This document shows, piece by piece, positions 52,733 to 63,300 of a DNA stretch of 64,000 nucleotides. Origin of the DNA: Saprospiraceae bacterium (GTDB lineage Bacteria > Bacteroidota > Bacteroidia > Chitinophagales > Saprospiraceae). The notes under the pieces were generated by a model. It saw only the letters and a program-made list of their open reading frames with translations, made no database searches and was not told the origin of the DNA. The DNA lies in assembly GCA_016787415.1 (NCBI GenBank), contig JAEUUT010000060.1, positions 1-64,000 on the forward strand. The letters run 5' to 3'. Positions within the stretch are counted from its first letter, which is position 1. The number at the start of each line of letters is the position of its first letter. The translations under genes and the position numbers were made by a program.

Positions 52733-52886
52733 CCTGTAGAGTAATTTCTCGCAGAACTCGCAGATTAATACGCAGAATTCGCAGAACGTAGAGTACACAT
52801 TTAACCTCGATGAATACAAGGTGCACTCTACGTTCTGCGAATTCTGCGTATTAATCTGCGAGTTCTGCGGGAAATTACTCTACGGG
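52733..52886. repeat. Element E15: 66-bp inverted repeat (CGCAGAAYT words)
   Basis: Arms 52733-52798 and 52821-52886 match at 63 of 66 positions; the three differences are all C/T or A/G, so G-U pairs could keep the RNA stem. The arms begin GTAGAGTAATTTC, hold CGCAGAnnn words and end in GTAGAGTACAC. It lies in the 322-bp gap between the converging genes 52336-52677 and 53000-60085, next to an ATCCCGAAT terminator. Apart from that, nothing else is seen in this gap. Confidence 0.93.
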
Positions 52887-52903
52887 AAATTACTCTGCAA
52901 AAA

Positions 52904-52940
52904 AATCCCGAATCCTGGCTTACACCAAAATTCGGGATGT
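52904..52940 (-). terminator. ATCCCGAAT-type terminator for the giant cargo gene
   Basis: ATCCCGAAT...ATTCGGGAT arms with a CCTGG/CCAAA middle. On the minus strand it is followed by a run of T. It terminates the gene at 53000-60085 and faces element E15. Confidence 0.82.
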
Positions 52941-52999
52941 CTAATATTTAATAATGGCTGTATGAACCGGCACTGCGCCAGTTCATACAGTTTTTGATC

Positions 53000-55900
53000 T
53001 CATCGAATGATGGTTACATCGCCTTTGAACGTTTCGATTTGTCCATCCAGGAATTCAATTTCAGCAGCCCAAACGTACACGCCTGGCTGACCTTTTTCAC
53101 CTCGGATGGTACCATTCCAGGCATGCGTCAGGTCGTTGGGCAGGAAGTTCTGCACTTCGAATACTGCATCGCCCCAGCGGTCAAAAATTAGCCATTTGTG
53201 GATTTTGACCACATCTTTTCCGCCTTGAATCATCAATACAGAGCGCAGCGGATCGTCGCTGTTCATATTGAAAATATTCGGAATAAACACCTGGCGATCT
53301 TTTCTGACCGTGATATTCAGCACATCACTGGCAACACACCCATTTTCATCCTGAACTGTCACAATATGTCTGTTCGACTGCAATGGCAGGTAAGCGAATG
53401 TGCAGCAATCTGCCGAATCACGGTTGGGCGACTGGTTCCATTTCACTGTTGAAATCGGTGTTTCATTGGTAATCACGGCCTGCACCGTAACGCTGTCGCC
53501 GAGGTGAACAAACATATCAGGGCCCAGTTCAACAAACAGTTCGCCTGGTTCCACGATGTTAACCAGTGTATCAAGAATACAACCATTCGCATCTTCCAGC
53601 GAAATGGTGTATTCTCCTGCGTTCAGGTTGCTGAACTGATCGATGCTGCTGGCAGTTGCACCATTGAGGCTGTACATAAATGGTTCCACCCCGCCATTGA
53701 CGCCAGTGATGGCAATTACGCCGTTTTCATCTCCAAAACATTTGATGTCGCGGACTGTGACATCGAGAGAAGTAGGCACATTCGGGTCGGTGGCCACCTG
53801 TACCGACTGGGTACTGGTACACCCGTTCAACAGATTGGTTACCAGGAGAGTGTAGGTGCCCGGAGCATCTACCACTGGCGCAAGGGTATTGGCACCAGAC
53901 AAGATATTGCCACCCGTTGTGGTCCAGTCATAGGAGAATGAACCGCCTGTGGAGGTGCCATTCCCATTGATAGACAACGAAGTCGTGGTACAATTCAGGC
54001 TTCCCGGTACCGTAGCCACAATCGTCGGCTGGGTGAAGTTGGCAGAAACATTTACAGGTATCGGGTTGACGCATCCATTGCTGGCAACCACGTTGAACGT
54101 GTAGGCGCCTGCCGTGGTAATCGTAACCGTTTGAGTAGTTGCGTTAAAGCCATTAGGGCCCGACCAGAAGAAAGATGCACCCTGTGTAATAACATTACCG
54201 GTGATGCTGCCCACACCATTATTGGTACAGTTCAATTCATCGCCTTCAGCAGTACCCAGCGGGAAATTGGCATCCACGTTCATCTGGGTGGAAGCAACCG
54301 TCGTACAACCGTTTGTGGCTGTTACCGTTACGCTATACGCGCCAGGCAGGTTGACATCCACCGTCGACTGGTTGGCATTGCCCGCATTGATACCCTGGCC
54401 TTCCCATTCGTAGAGGGAACCCGGATCCGAACTGGTAGCCACAAGCGTTCCGGTTGGACTTTGACAGGTAATCGTATCGCCTTGTGCGCTTGCTACCGGA
54501 GGTGCAGTATCCAGATCAACCAGAACATTGTCAGTAGACTGACAACCCGAAACAGGGTTGATGACAGTGAGCATATAATTTCCGGAAACGGTAACAGAAA
54601 TCGAAGCATTGTGTTCGCTGCCCACTGGCACGCCGGTACCCGACCAGGTGTATTCCAGTTGTCCGCTTGGAGAAGTGGAAGCACTTCCATCCAGTGTTAC
54701 CTGGGTTACGGCACATGTGATCGTCTGATCGACACCTGCTGCGGATACCGGCAGGTTTTGATCCTGTAATACTTCTACATCGTCGGTAGCGCTACAACCA
54801 TTGAGGTTGTTTACAATGGTCAGTGTGTAAGGGCCGACGCCCGTAACAACCGGGTTTGCAGAAGATTGATTGCCTGCGTTGATGCCCGCGCCATTCCATG
54901 TGATGGTGTAATCCGTCCCGCTGCTGGAGCCTGTAGACATCAGTGTTACACCCGAGGTGCTGTTGGCACAGGTAAGCGTCTGGTCTGGCCCTGCAAAAAC
55001 AAAGGGCGGATTAATATCTTCCAGTACCGTCACCTGATCGGTATTGGTGCAACCGTTTTGTGTATTGGTGACGGTGAGGATATAGTTGCCAATGAGGTGT
55101 ACATTGGGGGAGTTGAGGGTTTCTTCTCCTGCAACAATACCCGGACCTGACCATTGATAGGTAAATTCGGCGCCACTCTGCGATAATGCACCATCCAGTT
55201 GAACGGTGTCGATGGCGCAGGTCAACGTTTGATCAATACCGGCGGAAGTGATGGGAAGCACAGCATCGCGGCCCACATACACCATATCCGTGGCGGTACA
55301 ATGGTTGTCGATATTGGTAACCGTAACAATATAGGTACCAGAATCTGACACCATCGGACTGATGACATTGAAATTACTGGAATTGATACCACTTCCCTGC
55401 CACAGGTATTCAATATCGGTTCCTGTGCTGGAATTGGAGCCATCTATGGCCTGCGTCGGAGTCAGGCAGTCGAGCACCAGATCGGCGCCGGCGTCTGCTG
55501 TTGGCGGTGTAACATTTTCGTCAATTACAACCGCATCGGTAGCCGTACATCCGTTGACCGGATTGGTAACCAACAGGGTGTAAGTATCTGGAAGTGTAAT
55601 GACCGGGTTTTGTTGCGTTTCGTTAGCGGCAGTAATCCCTTGTCCAACCCAGAAATAGTCAAGACCAGCGGTAGAACCGTTTCCGTTCAGGGTGATGCTG
55701 GTCTTTTGACAATCCAGTCGATCATCCGTACCTGCTGCGGCAATCGGGGCGACCTTATCTTCCAGAACAATAACAGTATCTTTTGAAACACAACTGTTTA
55801 TGGTGTTGGTCACTGTTAAAATGTAGGCATCCGCCAGCGCTACATCGGGCGTGAGCGATGCTTCATTTACAGGTGTAATACTCTGACCGGCCCAAAGAAT

Positions 55901-58900
55901 TTGAACGCCGTTACCATTAGAAGAGGCGCTAGCATCCAGCACGATCAATGGATTCTGACACGTTATTACCGTATCGGCGCCGGCATCTGCTACCGGATAA
56001 TTGAGGTCTTCTGCAATATCTACGTTGCTGAGCGCAATACAACCGTTTGTCTGGTTGGTCACTTGAAGTTCATAAGAGCCTGCAACAGCAACATTGAGTG
56101 TAGGCAGCGCTTCATTTCCTGTATTGATATCCGGCCCTGTCCAGAGGTATTTAATATTCGCTCCTGAAGAAGAATTGCCACCGATCGGCACCATACTGTG
56201 CGCACAATCAATAATCTGGCTGGTTCCGGCATTCGCTACCGGCGCAATAGAATCTGATACTACAAGTGCGTCGGCAGTAGCGGTACAAGTGTTGCCGGTA
56301 TTAGTAATCAGCACAGTATATGTGCCAGATTGATTCACTACCGGGCGCGGGAGATTTTGCGTGGCGGCTGTAATACCCGGTCCGCTCCACAGGAGTGTAA
56401 ACCCGGCGCCTGTCGAAGAACCGCTTGCATCCAGCGTGTCTGTATGGTTGTTGTAGCAGTTCAAAGTAAGGTCTGCACCTGCCACTGAAATCGGCCCCAG
56501 CGTATCAATCGTAATGATTACTTCATCCGTGTTGGTACAACTATTGGCGATATTGGTAACCGTCAGGTTGTAAGTGCCTGGCAAATTAATATTTTGCGGG
56601 TTAAGCGTCGAACTGTTTGCACCTGAAATCCCCGGCCCTGCCCAGAGGTATTGAATATTAGCGCCGGTAGTAGAATTGGAGGCATCAATATTCACGCTGG
56701 TTACCGTACAGTTCAACACCAGATCAGCACCTGCTTGCGCCGTTGGGACGCTGGAATCTTCCGTGATGACTACCTGATCGGAAGCCGTACAGTGGTTAAC
56801 AGTATTGGTAACAACAAGGGTATAGGTGCCGGGATCGACGATGGTCGGATTGGGCAACGTTTCATTGGACGCATTGATACCCGGTCCACTCCAAATAAAT
56901 GCAATAGAAGAAGGGCCACCGCTACCGTTCAGGGCAATGCCATTTGGAGTTGTGCAGGAAAGCAAGGAATCCGTGCCAGCATCAACCGTCGGATTGGCAA
57001 TATCCTGCAAAATCGTAACGTTGTCGGTAGCCGTACAATTGTTATTTGCATTGGTAATCGTCAGCGTATACAAACCCGGGGCATTCACTTGCGGCGTGTA
57101 GGAAGACTGGTTTCCGGCATTGATACCAGGCCCCGTCCATATAGCGCTGAATCCGGCGCCCTGCGACGAATTGCCACCGTTGAGAACAATGCTCGTAACC
57201 GTACAATTCAGCGTGCTGTCATTTCCTGCCAGCGCCGTCGGATAGGCTACCAGATTGGTTATCAGGGTAGTGTCGCTGGTTGAGCAGCCGTTGTTCGCAT
57301 TGTTAACCGTTAGAATGTACGTTCCACTGGAAGAAACCACCGGCATCGGCTGATTTTGATTGGCGGCCGTGATGCCAGGCCCCGCCCACACAACAGTAAT
57401 TCCTGCACCTGAACTGGTGCTTGCGCCACCCAGCGTTATGGTTGTCACAGTGCAACTCAAGGCCTGATCTGCGCCTGCGTTTGCCACAGGAGCATTGGCA
57501 TCCTGAGAGATGATCACCTGATCGGTAGCGGTGCAATGGTTGACAGGATTGGTTACCTGCAAAGTATATGTGTCGGGAACATGTACGATCGGGTTCTGGA
57601 TGGACTGGTTGCCTGCATTAATATCCAGTCCCGTCCACAGGAAGGTTACACCTGCCGGGCCACCGCTACCGTTGAGCGTTACACCATTGGTGGAGGAGCA
57701 AGTCAAAATCTGGTCATTGCCGGCATTTACGGTTGGAGGAGTGATATTTTGGGTCACCACTACTACATCCGTTGCAGTACAGGTGCTTACAATATTGGTC
57801 ACAGTAATCGTATAGGTACCTGGCAGGCTTACTTGAGGCGTGTACAAATTTTGGTTGGAAGCATTAATGCCTGGCCCCGACCAAATAGCAGTAAAGTTGG
57901 CACCCTGGGATGATCCCGAACCATTCAGGGTGACATTTAAAATGCTGCAATTCAAAATGGAGTCGGCGCCTGCATTGGCAGTAGGTAGCGTTGTCAATTG
58001 AGCCACTTGCACCGTATCCGTATCGGAACATCCATTTCCGGTATTCAATACACTCAGGATATAGGTACCGCCTGTTGATACACTGGGAGATTGCTGGTTT
58101 TGATTTGCGCCGGTAATACCCGGTCCTGTCCAGGTATATTGGAACGTGCCGGCGCCACCGGCAGAACCGCTGAGTACCACACTGGATTGCTGACAGTTGA
58201 TCGTCTGGTCGGCGCCTGCGCTGGCTGTTGGCGGGGTATTGTCCTGATTGACGGTAGTAGTAGCCGTTTGTGAGCACCCATTGGCCGGGTTTATTACTGT
58301 AACGATATATGATCCGGGGGCATTCACCGTCGGATTTTCCTGTTGCTGGTTGCCGGCGTTGATACCGGGCCCGCTCCAACTATAGTTGGCAGGCGTTGCA
58401 TTGGATCCGCCATCGAGCGTTACCGTAGGTTGTGTACAACTGATCGAACCACCAACGGCCGTAGCAGTTGGCAAGGTGTTGTTCGGAACAACAGTCGTCG
58501 TGGCAATAGAAGTACAGCCATTGCCCGGATTGGTAATGGAAACCGTATAGGTACCACCCGCACTTACACTTGGGCTTTGTAAAAATTGATTGGATGCGTT
58601 AATTCCCGGCCCGGCCCACTGATAATTGACGCCTGAAGTCGGCGAACTGGATTGCAGCGTCACATTGGGCACTGCACAGGTGATAGTGCCCCCGGTAGCG
58701 TTTGCTCCAGGGAATGCTGCCGTTGAAGTGACATTTACAGTAGCCGTGTCTCTACAGGTTGTTCCCGAAACCGTATTGGTTATGATCAGATTATAAGTAC
58801 CGGGCCCCATTATATTATGGTTGGCCCCGGTACCCAACACCGTCCACGCCGCATCTGTCCACCTGTATGTAGATGTCGGTAATGCTGTTGACCCCGTACT

Positions 58901-60085
58901 GTTCAAAGTGAGGTTCGGATTCGTGCAATTGATCTGGGGGACTGCCGGAATATTGGCAACAGCCGGGACAAAAACGATCGTAAAAGTGAGGATGGTGTCA
59001 CAGGTATTATTGTAAACCAGTTGCTGTTGTTGCGGCCCTGGATTACAATAACTGGTGCCATTCAATACAAAACAAGACCCCTGGCATATATACTTGGTTC
59101 CCAGGTTCTTGAAATTTTGAGGCTTTACAGTGATGACCTGTCTGACTGTACTGTCGCATCCCAGATAGGAAGTATAATGTGCAGTAAGCGTTGTATTACC
59201 AACCGGGAGTGTGGTGGTGGTATATGGCGCTTCCGGATTGGTAAACACGCGGTCTTCATAACACAGGGTAAGCGGTGGTTTTACGGTAGTGGGCAGCAAA
59301 GTCAACTGTACAGGCAAACAAGCCTGGTTAGGCGCATAACACGGGTTACCCGCCGCTACACATACACTTCCATTCACAGGCGTAGTACCAAAAGTAACGG
59401 TAACTGTCGTACCACCTGGTGCAGCAATTGTAGCCGTGTTGCCGGCAGAACCATTGATATGCGATCCGGCAGGTCCCGTCCAGCGGTACCACGAAGCATT
59501 ATCAACAGGTGGAATAGTGTAAACCCCCATGGCGCCCGGGCACAATTGAGTCGGGCCATCAGGTTGTTCAGGCACACCAGGGGCGGGTGGTGTCACGGAG
59601 CCCTGAGTAATATCTATATCAAAATCACAGACGTCGCCGAACGAACCGTCAATCATGAGATAGTAGGTTTGTCCGGGTACGAACTGATCATACGACAGGG
59701 TAAGCGGTATGCCTTCACCATTTACGATGCCTGGATTACAGGCAACGGCGTCCGGAGCATTACAGGCATCAAAAAAGGCTATTTGAATACCTTCTCCCAT
59801 CAGGCAATTGGTTGGTGTGGCTACAATTTCCATGCTATTGGAAGTAGCCACGAATCCGAGCCACTGGTCGTTGTGTACCACAATCTGGCCGCAGATGAGG
59901 TTTTGGGTAGAAGGAGTGCCCCCGCTGGTACCCATATAACCGTCAAAATCGCAGTATACACAGGTTTGATTGCAGGCGCTGGCGCCTTGTGGAGGCGGGT
60001 TGGGACAAGGGTTTGAAATTTGAGATTTTACTTCAAACAAAAAGAATAAACAAACAGTGAGAGAGAGGAGTAATTTTTTGTGCAT
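53000..60085 (-). CDS. Giant type IX secretion cargo with about 20 Ig/PKD-like repeats and CHU_C sorting domain
   Basis: A 2361-residue secreted protein. It has a signal peptide (MHKKLLLSLTVCLFFLFEVKSQ), then a Cys-rich domain (CNQTCVYCDFDGYMG, then a PPC-like part) like that of the gene at 32556. A tandem array of about 20 units of ~82 residues follows, each holding the pattern W(S/T/A)GPGI(N/T), GTYTLTVTN, N-C-T-A-T-D, AGADQTLTC and LDGS. A SprB-like repeat (DIKCFGDENGVIAITG) and a type B sorting domain (VFIPNIFNMNSDD, FDRWGDAVFE, FKGDVTIIR) close the protein. The sorting domain marks export by the type IX system to the cell surface; the repeats probably form a long rod for adhesion. The partner ligand is unknown. 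The array is a likely site of recombination. Confidence 0.9.
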   Translation of the reverse strand: MHKKLLLSLTVCLFFLFEVKSQISNPCPNPPPQGASACNQTCVYCDFDGYMGTSGGTPSTQNLICGQIVVHNDQWLGFVATSNSMEIVATPTNCLMGEGIQIAFFDACNAPDAVACNPGIVNGEGIPLTLSYDQFVPGQTYYLMIDGSFGDVCDFDIDITQGSVTPPAPGVPEQPDGPTQLCPGAMGVYTIPPVDNASWYRWTGPAGSHINGSAGNTATIAAPGGTTVTVTFGTTPVNGSVCVAAGNPCYAPNQACLPVQLTLLPTTVKPPLTLCYEDRVFTNPEAPYTTTTLPVGNTTLTAHYTSYLGCDSTVRQVITVKPQNFKNLGTKYICQGSCFVLNGTSYCNPGPQQQQLVYNNTCDTILTFTIVFVPAVANIPAVPQINCTNPNLTLNSTGSTALPTSTYRWTDAAWTVLGTGANHNIMGPGTYNLIITNTVSGTTCRDTATVNVTSTAAFPGANATGGTITCAVPNVTLQSSSPTSGVNYQWAGPGINASNQFLQSPSVSAGGTYTVSITNPGNGCTSIATTTVVPNNTLPTATAVGGSISCTQPTVTLDGGSNATPANYSWSGPGINAGNQQQENPTVNAPGSYIVTVINPANGCSQTATTTVNQDNTPPTASAGADQTINCQQSSVVLSGSAGGAGTFQYTWTGPGITGANQNQQSPSVSTGGTYILSVLNTGNGCSDTDTVQVAQLTTLPTANAGADSILNCSILNVTLNGSGSSQGANFTAIWSGPGINASNQNLYTPQVSLPGTYTITVTNIVSTCTATDVVVVTQNITPPTVNAGNDQILTCSSTNGVTLNGSGGPAGVTFLWTGLDINAGNQSIQNPIVHVPDTYTLQVTNPVNHCTATDQVIISQDANAPVANAGADQALSCTVTTITLGGASTSSGAGITVVWAGPGITAANQNQPMPVVSSSGTYILTVNNANNGCSTSDTTLITNLVAYPTALAGNDSTLNCTVTSIVLNGGNSSQGAGFSAIWTGPGINAGNQSSYTPQVNAPGLYTLTITNANNNCTATDNVTILQDIANPTVDAGTDSLLSCTTPNGIALNGSGGPSSIAFIWSGPGINASNETLPNPTIVDPGTYTLVVTNTVNHCTASDQVVITEDSSVPTAQAGADLVLNCTVTSVNIDASNSTTGANIQYLWAGPGISGANSSTLNPQNINLPGTYNLTVTNIANSCTNTDEVIITIDTLGPISVAGADLTLNCYNNHTDTLDASGSSTGAGFTLLWSGPGITAATQNLPRPVVNQSGTYTVLITNTGNTCTATADALVVSDSIAPVANAGTSQIIDCAHSMVPIGGNSSSGANIKYLWTGPDINTGNEALPTLNVAVAGSYELQVTNQTNGCIALSNVDIAEDLNYPVADAGADTVITCQNPLIVLDASASSNGNGVQILWAGQSITPVNEASLTPDVALADAYILTVTNTINSCVSKDTVIVLEDKVAPIAAAGTDDRLDCQKTSITLNGNGSTAGLDYFWVGQGITAANETQQNPVITLPDTYTLLVTNPVNGCTATDAVVIDENVTPPTADAGADLVLDCLTPTQAIDGSNSSTGTDIEYLWQGSGINSSNFNVISPMVSDSGTYIVTVTNIDNHCTATDMVYVGRDAVLPITSAGIDQTLTCAIDTVQLDGALSQSGAEFTYQWSGPGIVAGEETLNSPNVHLIGNYILTVTNTQNGCTNTDQVTVLEDINPPFVFAGPDQTLTCANSTSGVTLMSTGSSSGTDYTITWNGAGINAGNQSSANPVVTGVGPYTLTIVNNLNGCSATDDVEVLQDQNLPVSAAGVDQTITCAVTQVTLDGSASTSPSGQLEYTWSGTGVPVGSEHNASISVTVSGNYMLTVINPVSGCQSTDNVLVDLDTAPPVASAQGDTITCQSPTGTLVATSSDPGSLYEWEGQGINAGNANQSTVDVNLPGAYSVTVTATNGCTTVASTQMNVDANFPLGTAEGDELNCTNNGVGSITGNVITQGASFFWSGPNGFNATTQTVTITTAGAYTFNVVASNGCVNPIPVNVSANFTQPTIVATVPGSLNCTTTSLSINGNGTSTGGSFSYDWTTTGGNILSGANTLAPVVDAPGTYTLLVTNLLNGCTSTQSVQVATDPNVPTSLDVTVRDIKCFGDENGVIAITGVNGGVEPFMYSLNGATASSIDQFSNLNAGEYTISLEDANGCILDTLVNIVEPGELFVELGPDMFVHLGDSVTVQAVITNETPISTVKWNQSPNRDSADCCTFAYLPLQSNRHIVTVQDENGCVASDVLNITVRKDRQVFIPNIFNMNSDDPLRSVLMIQGGKDVVKIHKWLIFDRWGDAVFEVQNFLPNDLTHAWNGTIRGEKGQPGVYVWAAEIEFLDGQIETFKGDVTIIR
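53770..58900 (-). repeat. Tandem array of ~246-bp units (about 20)
   Basis: The central coding array of the giant cargo gene. Units begin at recurring WSGPGI-like motifs about 82 residues apart. Units differ in detail, so the DNA copies are diverged. Edges are approximate. Confidence 0.82.
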
Positions 60086-60386
60086 GAGAACCGCAGTTTG
60101 GATAACCGTTTAAACAAGACAAAAGAGATATACCACTGTTCCGCATCTGCAAACAGTCGGGTATATACGCGAAAATAAATTGATTAGATGTAATTGGGTG
60201 GAGATGCCTTCACGCTCGGTTGAAGTGGTTCAATGGAGGCAAGCGGAGTCAATTGAGGCACGGCAAAAAACGGAAATTTTTACCGCATATCGTATGAAGC
60301 GAATTTTTTATTCGTGGGAAATGGGATTTTATGCAAATGTCCTGCCCCGGCTTTAATGTTAAGCCGGGACAAGACATCCGATCAAA
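60086..60386. other. Intergenic region between two co-oriented cargo genes
   Basis: A 301-bp gap upstream of the gene at 53000-60085. It holds the hairpin at 60345-60379 near its high-coordinate end. The rest is AT-rich leader with no ORF, and I could not place a clear TAnnTTTG element for the downstream gene. Confidence 0.5.
60339..60379 (-). terminator. Probable terminator hairpin of the upstream cargo gene
   Basis: CCCGGCTT and AAGCCGGG arms with flanking TGTC..GACA pairing around a TAATGTT loop, just after the stop of the gene at 60387. The T tail is weak, so termination may be partial. Confidence 0.6.
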
Positions 60387-63300
60387 CTATTTAAAGACTG
60401 TTACGTCGCCTTTGTACAACACCCGTTCACCATCAATAAACCTGACTACCGCAGTGAAAATGTAGACGCCCGGGTTCACTTCTTTTCCTTTAAAATTGCC
60501 TTTCCAGCCTTTGGTCAGGTCGTTGGGCATGAATGGGCCGGACTGGAACATCTGATCACCCCAGCGGTCGTATACCTGGAAACTTTCTACTTCCGCTACA
60601 TCTCGCCCGCCGAAAACAGTTACCACATCATTTTCAGCGCTACCGATTTTGATAATGTTCGGAATATAAACGTGTCTTTCCTGATCCACAATGAGGAAGG
60701 TACGGTCGCTGGTTGCACATCCATTCGTGTCAATAATCCTCAAATCGATAAAATGAGAAGTCAGCGGAAGGAAATCCTGTTCCAGCGTACCTGCTTTGAG
60801 GGTATCATAAACCGGATTCCAGTACAAGGTATCCAGGAAGGAGAAAGGTACATTGATCAAGGCTTCGAGGTGTACCGAATCTCCCAGGGCTACAGTAATA
60901 TCGGCGCCCAGGTTGAGTAGCAGTTGCGGCGGCTCATTTACCTGAAGGTTATCCGATGACCATTCGCATCCGTTGGCATCCTGCAAAGTAATGGTATACT
61001 CGCCCGGCAGCAATGCAGAATAGATCCGCTGGCTGGTGAACGGGCCATCATTTAGCGAAATCAATACGGGCGGATGGGTGCTGATGATAGAGTCTACAGT
61101 GATACTACCGTTTTTGTCGCCCCAGCAACGTACATCTATTACTGAAATAGCATTTGCAAACGGCAATTCGTCATCGACAGTAACGACTGCGGCATCCGAA
61201 GCCGTACAGCCGGCACTGTTGGTTACCAGGAGCGAATACAAACCTGCTTGTCCTGTAATCAGGTTAATGGTATTTCCAATCAGGCTTGTATCCCGACGCC
61301 ATTCGTACACAATACCTGCGCCGGAACTGGTGCCAGGTCCGCCAAGTGTGGAAGACAGCACCAGGCAGTTGAGTTGCTTGTCCGCGCCTGCATCGGCTAC
61401 AGGTAAGGGGTCAATCACTACTTCTACGGTCGCTTCGTCAGAGGGGCAAGGCGCAGGCGCTGTGCGCGTGTATTTGAATCTATACGTTCCGGCAGGCTGC
61501 CCATTGGTCAGGAAGGTGCCCGTTTGTGCATTGAAAGCGCCTGCCAAAGATGGCACGCTCGATACTTCAGACCAGGTACCACCCGGGTCAGCCCCTGTGA
61601 GTAGATTAATCAGTTGAATAGGTAATGCTGTTCCCTGACAGAATCGAACCGGTTCGTTGGGCGTTCCGGCCGACAAGGTTTGGTTTACATTCACCGTTAC
61701 AGACTGACTCAGGTTGGTCGTACAAGTTGGGTTGTTTCCACTGGCTACACTGATCAATGTATAAGAGGTTGTGGCAAGGGGCGATACCTGAATGGTAGTG
61801 CCCTGCTGACCGCTGATTGTCACAGTGTTGTTGTTGGACGTTCCGTTTGAATACGTTACCGTCAGTGGGTAGTTGCCTGTTCCGCTGAATTGCAAGGGTG
61901 AATTGCTGCCTGCACAGATAGTAGCATCTCCAGCCAGAGTGGCCGTTGGCAATGGCCGCCACTGCACCGGGGTGCCATTGGCCACCGAGAAGCAGGGCTC
62001 ATTGGTGTCAATATTCCCGTTTACATTATTGCCGGCAATGGCAGAAATGTAATAAGTGACACCTGTCTGCAATCCGGATGAGAAGGAGAAGGTCGGCTCA
62101 TCGGAAGTGGCATAAACCGTACCGAGTGTAGAGCCGGATTGGTTATGAAGGACAAACAGGACAATATCGTCGGCATCTGTTGTGGCATCATCATTCCATT
62201 CGGCTGTAGCAGGCTGGTCCTGACAAAATGCAATCGGCGCAGTATTCATCGTACCGGCATCCGTCTGGCAGTTACAGTTTTTAATACCTGTTACCACCTC
62301 GCTTTCACAACCATTGGCATCGATCACGGTAAATGAATACACCGAGTTGTTGGGCAGCAATACGGAAGTAAAATTATTACCGCTGAACGTGCCGCCAATT
62401 CCGGAAGCAGTATAGGGAGCCGTACCGCCCGAAACACTGAATGTAACGGTGTATTGTGTATTGGTGCCATTGCAGGTTTCATCCAGACCATTTACTACTG
62501 GCAATTCATTGAACGTGATTTCCACCTGATCGGATGCGACACAAATGGAATTGCTTTCTTCCCACTGAAACACATATACACCCAGCATATCCACGATCAC
62601 ATTGCTGTTGGGGGCGTTACCATCCGAGAAAGTAGCAGTTCCCGGACCACTTACTTGCGTCCAGACTCCGCTGAAAGCACTTGCAACTGCCTGTAAATCA
62701 AAACTATTTCCACAAACAGCAGCATCTAGTCCCGCATTAGGCGTCGGGTTTTGCAGGAAAACAACCGGCTGACCTTCCGCGACAGAAAAACAAATATCCT
62801 GCGGGTTGGGGAATCCGTTGTTGCCTGGATTGCCCGCCACGCGGGAAATGTAGTAGGTAACGCCCAGCGACATGCCTGGTTGAATTCCAAAAATACCGGT
62901 CGTGTTTTGCGCATAAATATCGCCCAGCGCCTGGCCCGACCCATTGTGCAGTACATAGGAAATGACGTCGTTTCCATCCAGTACCTGGTCTGCATTGGCT
63001 ACGGCTTGTACGGTATTGCCCTCACATGCTGTCAGTGTCGTCAGCGACATAGTACCGGCATCCGTGGCGCAATCGCAACTAAATGATCCGGAGATATCAG
63101 GCATCGTACAGCCATTTACATCTGTAATCGTGTACAGGTAAGGGTTTCCGTTTGGAATTGGCGCCGACACATAGGTAGCGCCATTGATTGGATTGTTATT
63201 GACCGAATAAGGTTGTGTGCCACCCTGTATATCGATCGTCACGGTATAATTCTCGTTGGCTGGATCACAATCACGTGTCAAATCTGCCAGCGAGGGGTTA

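Noticed and set aside
59021-60016. Plus-strand open frame inside the giant cargo gene
   Set aside because: Shadow of the repeat-rich coding sequence; no independent support.
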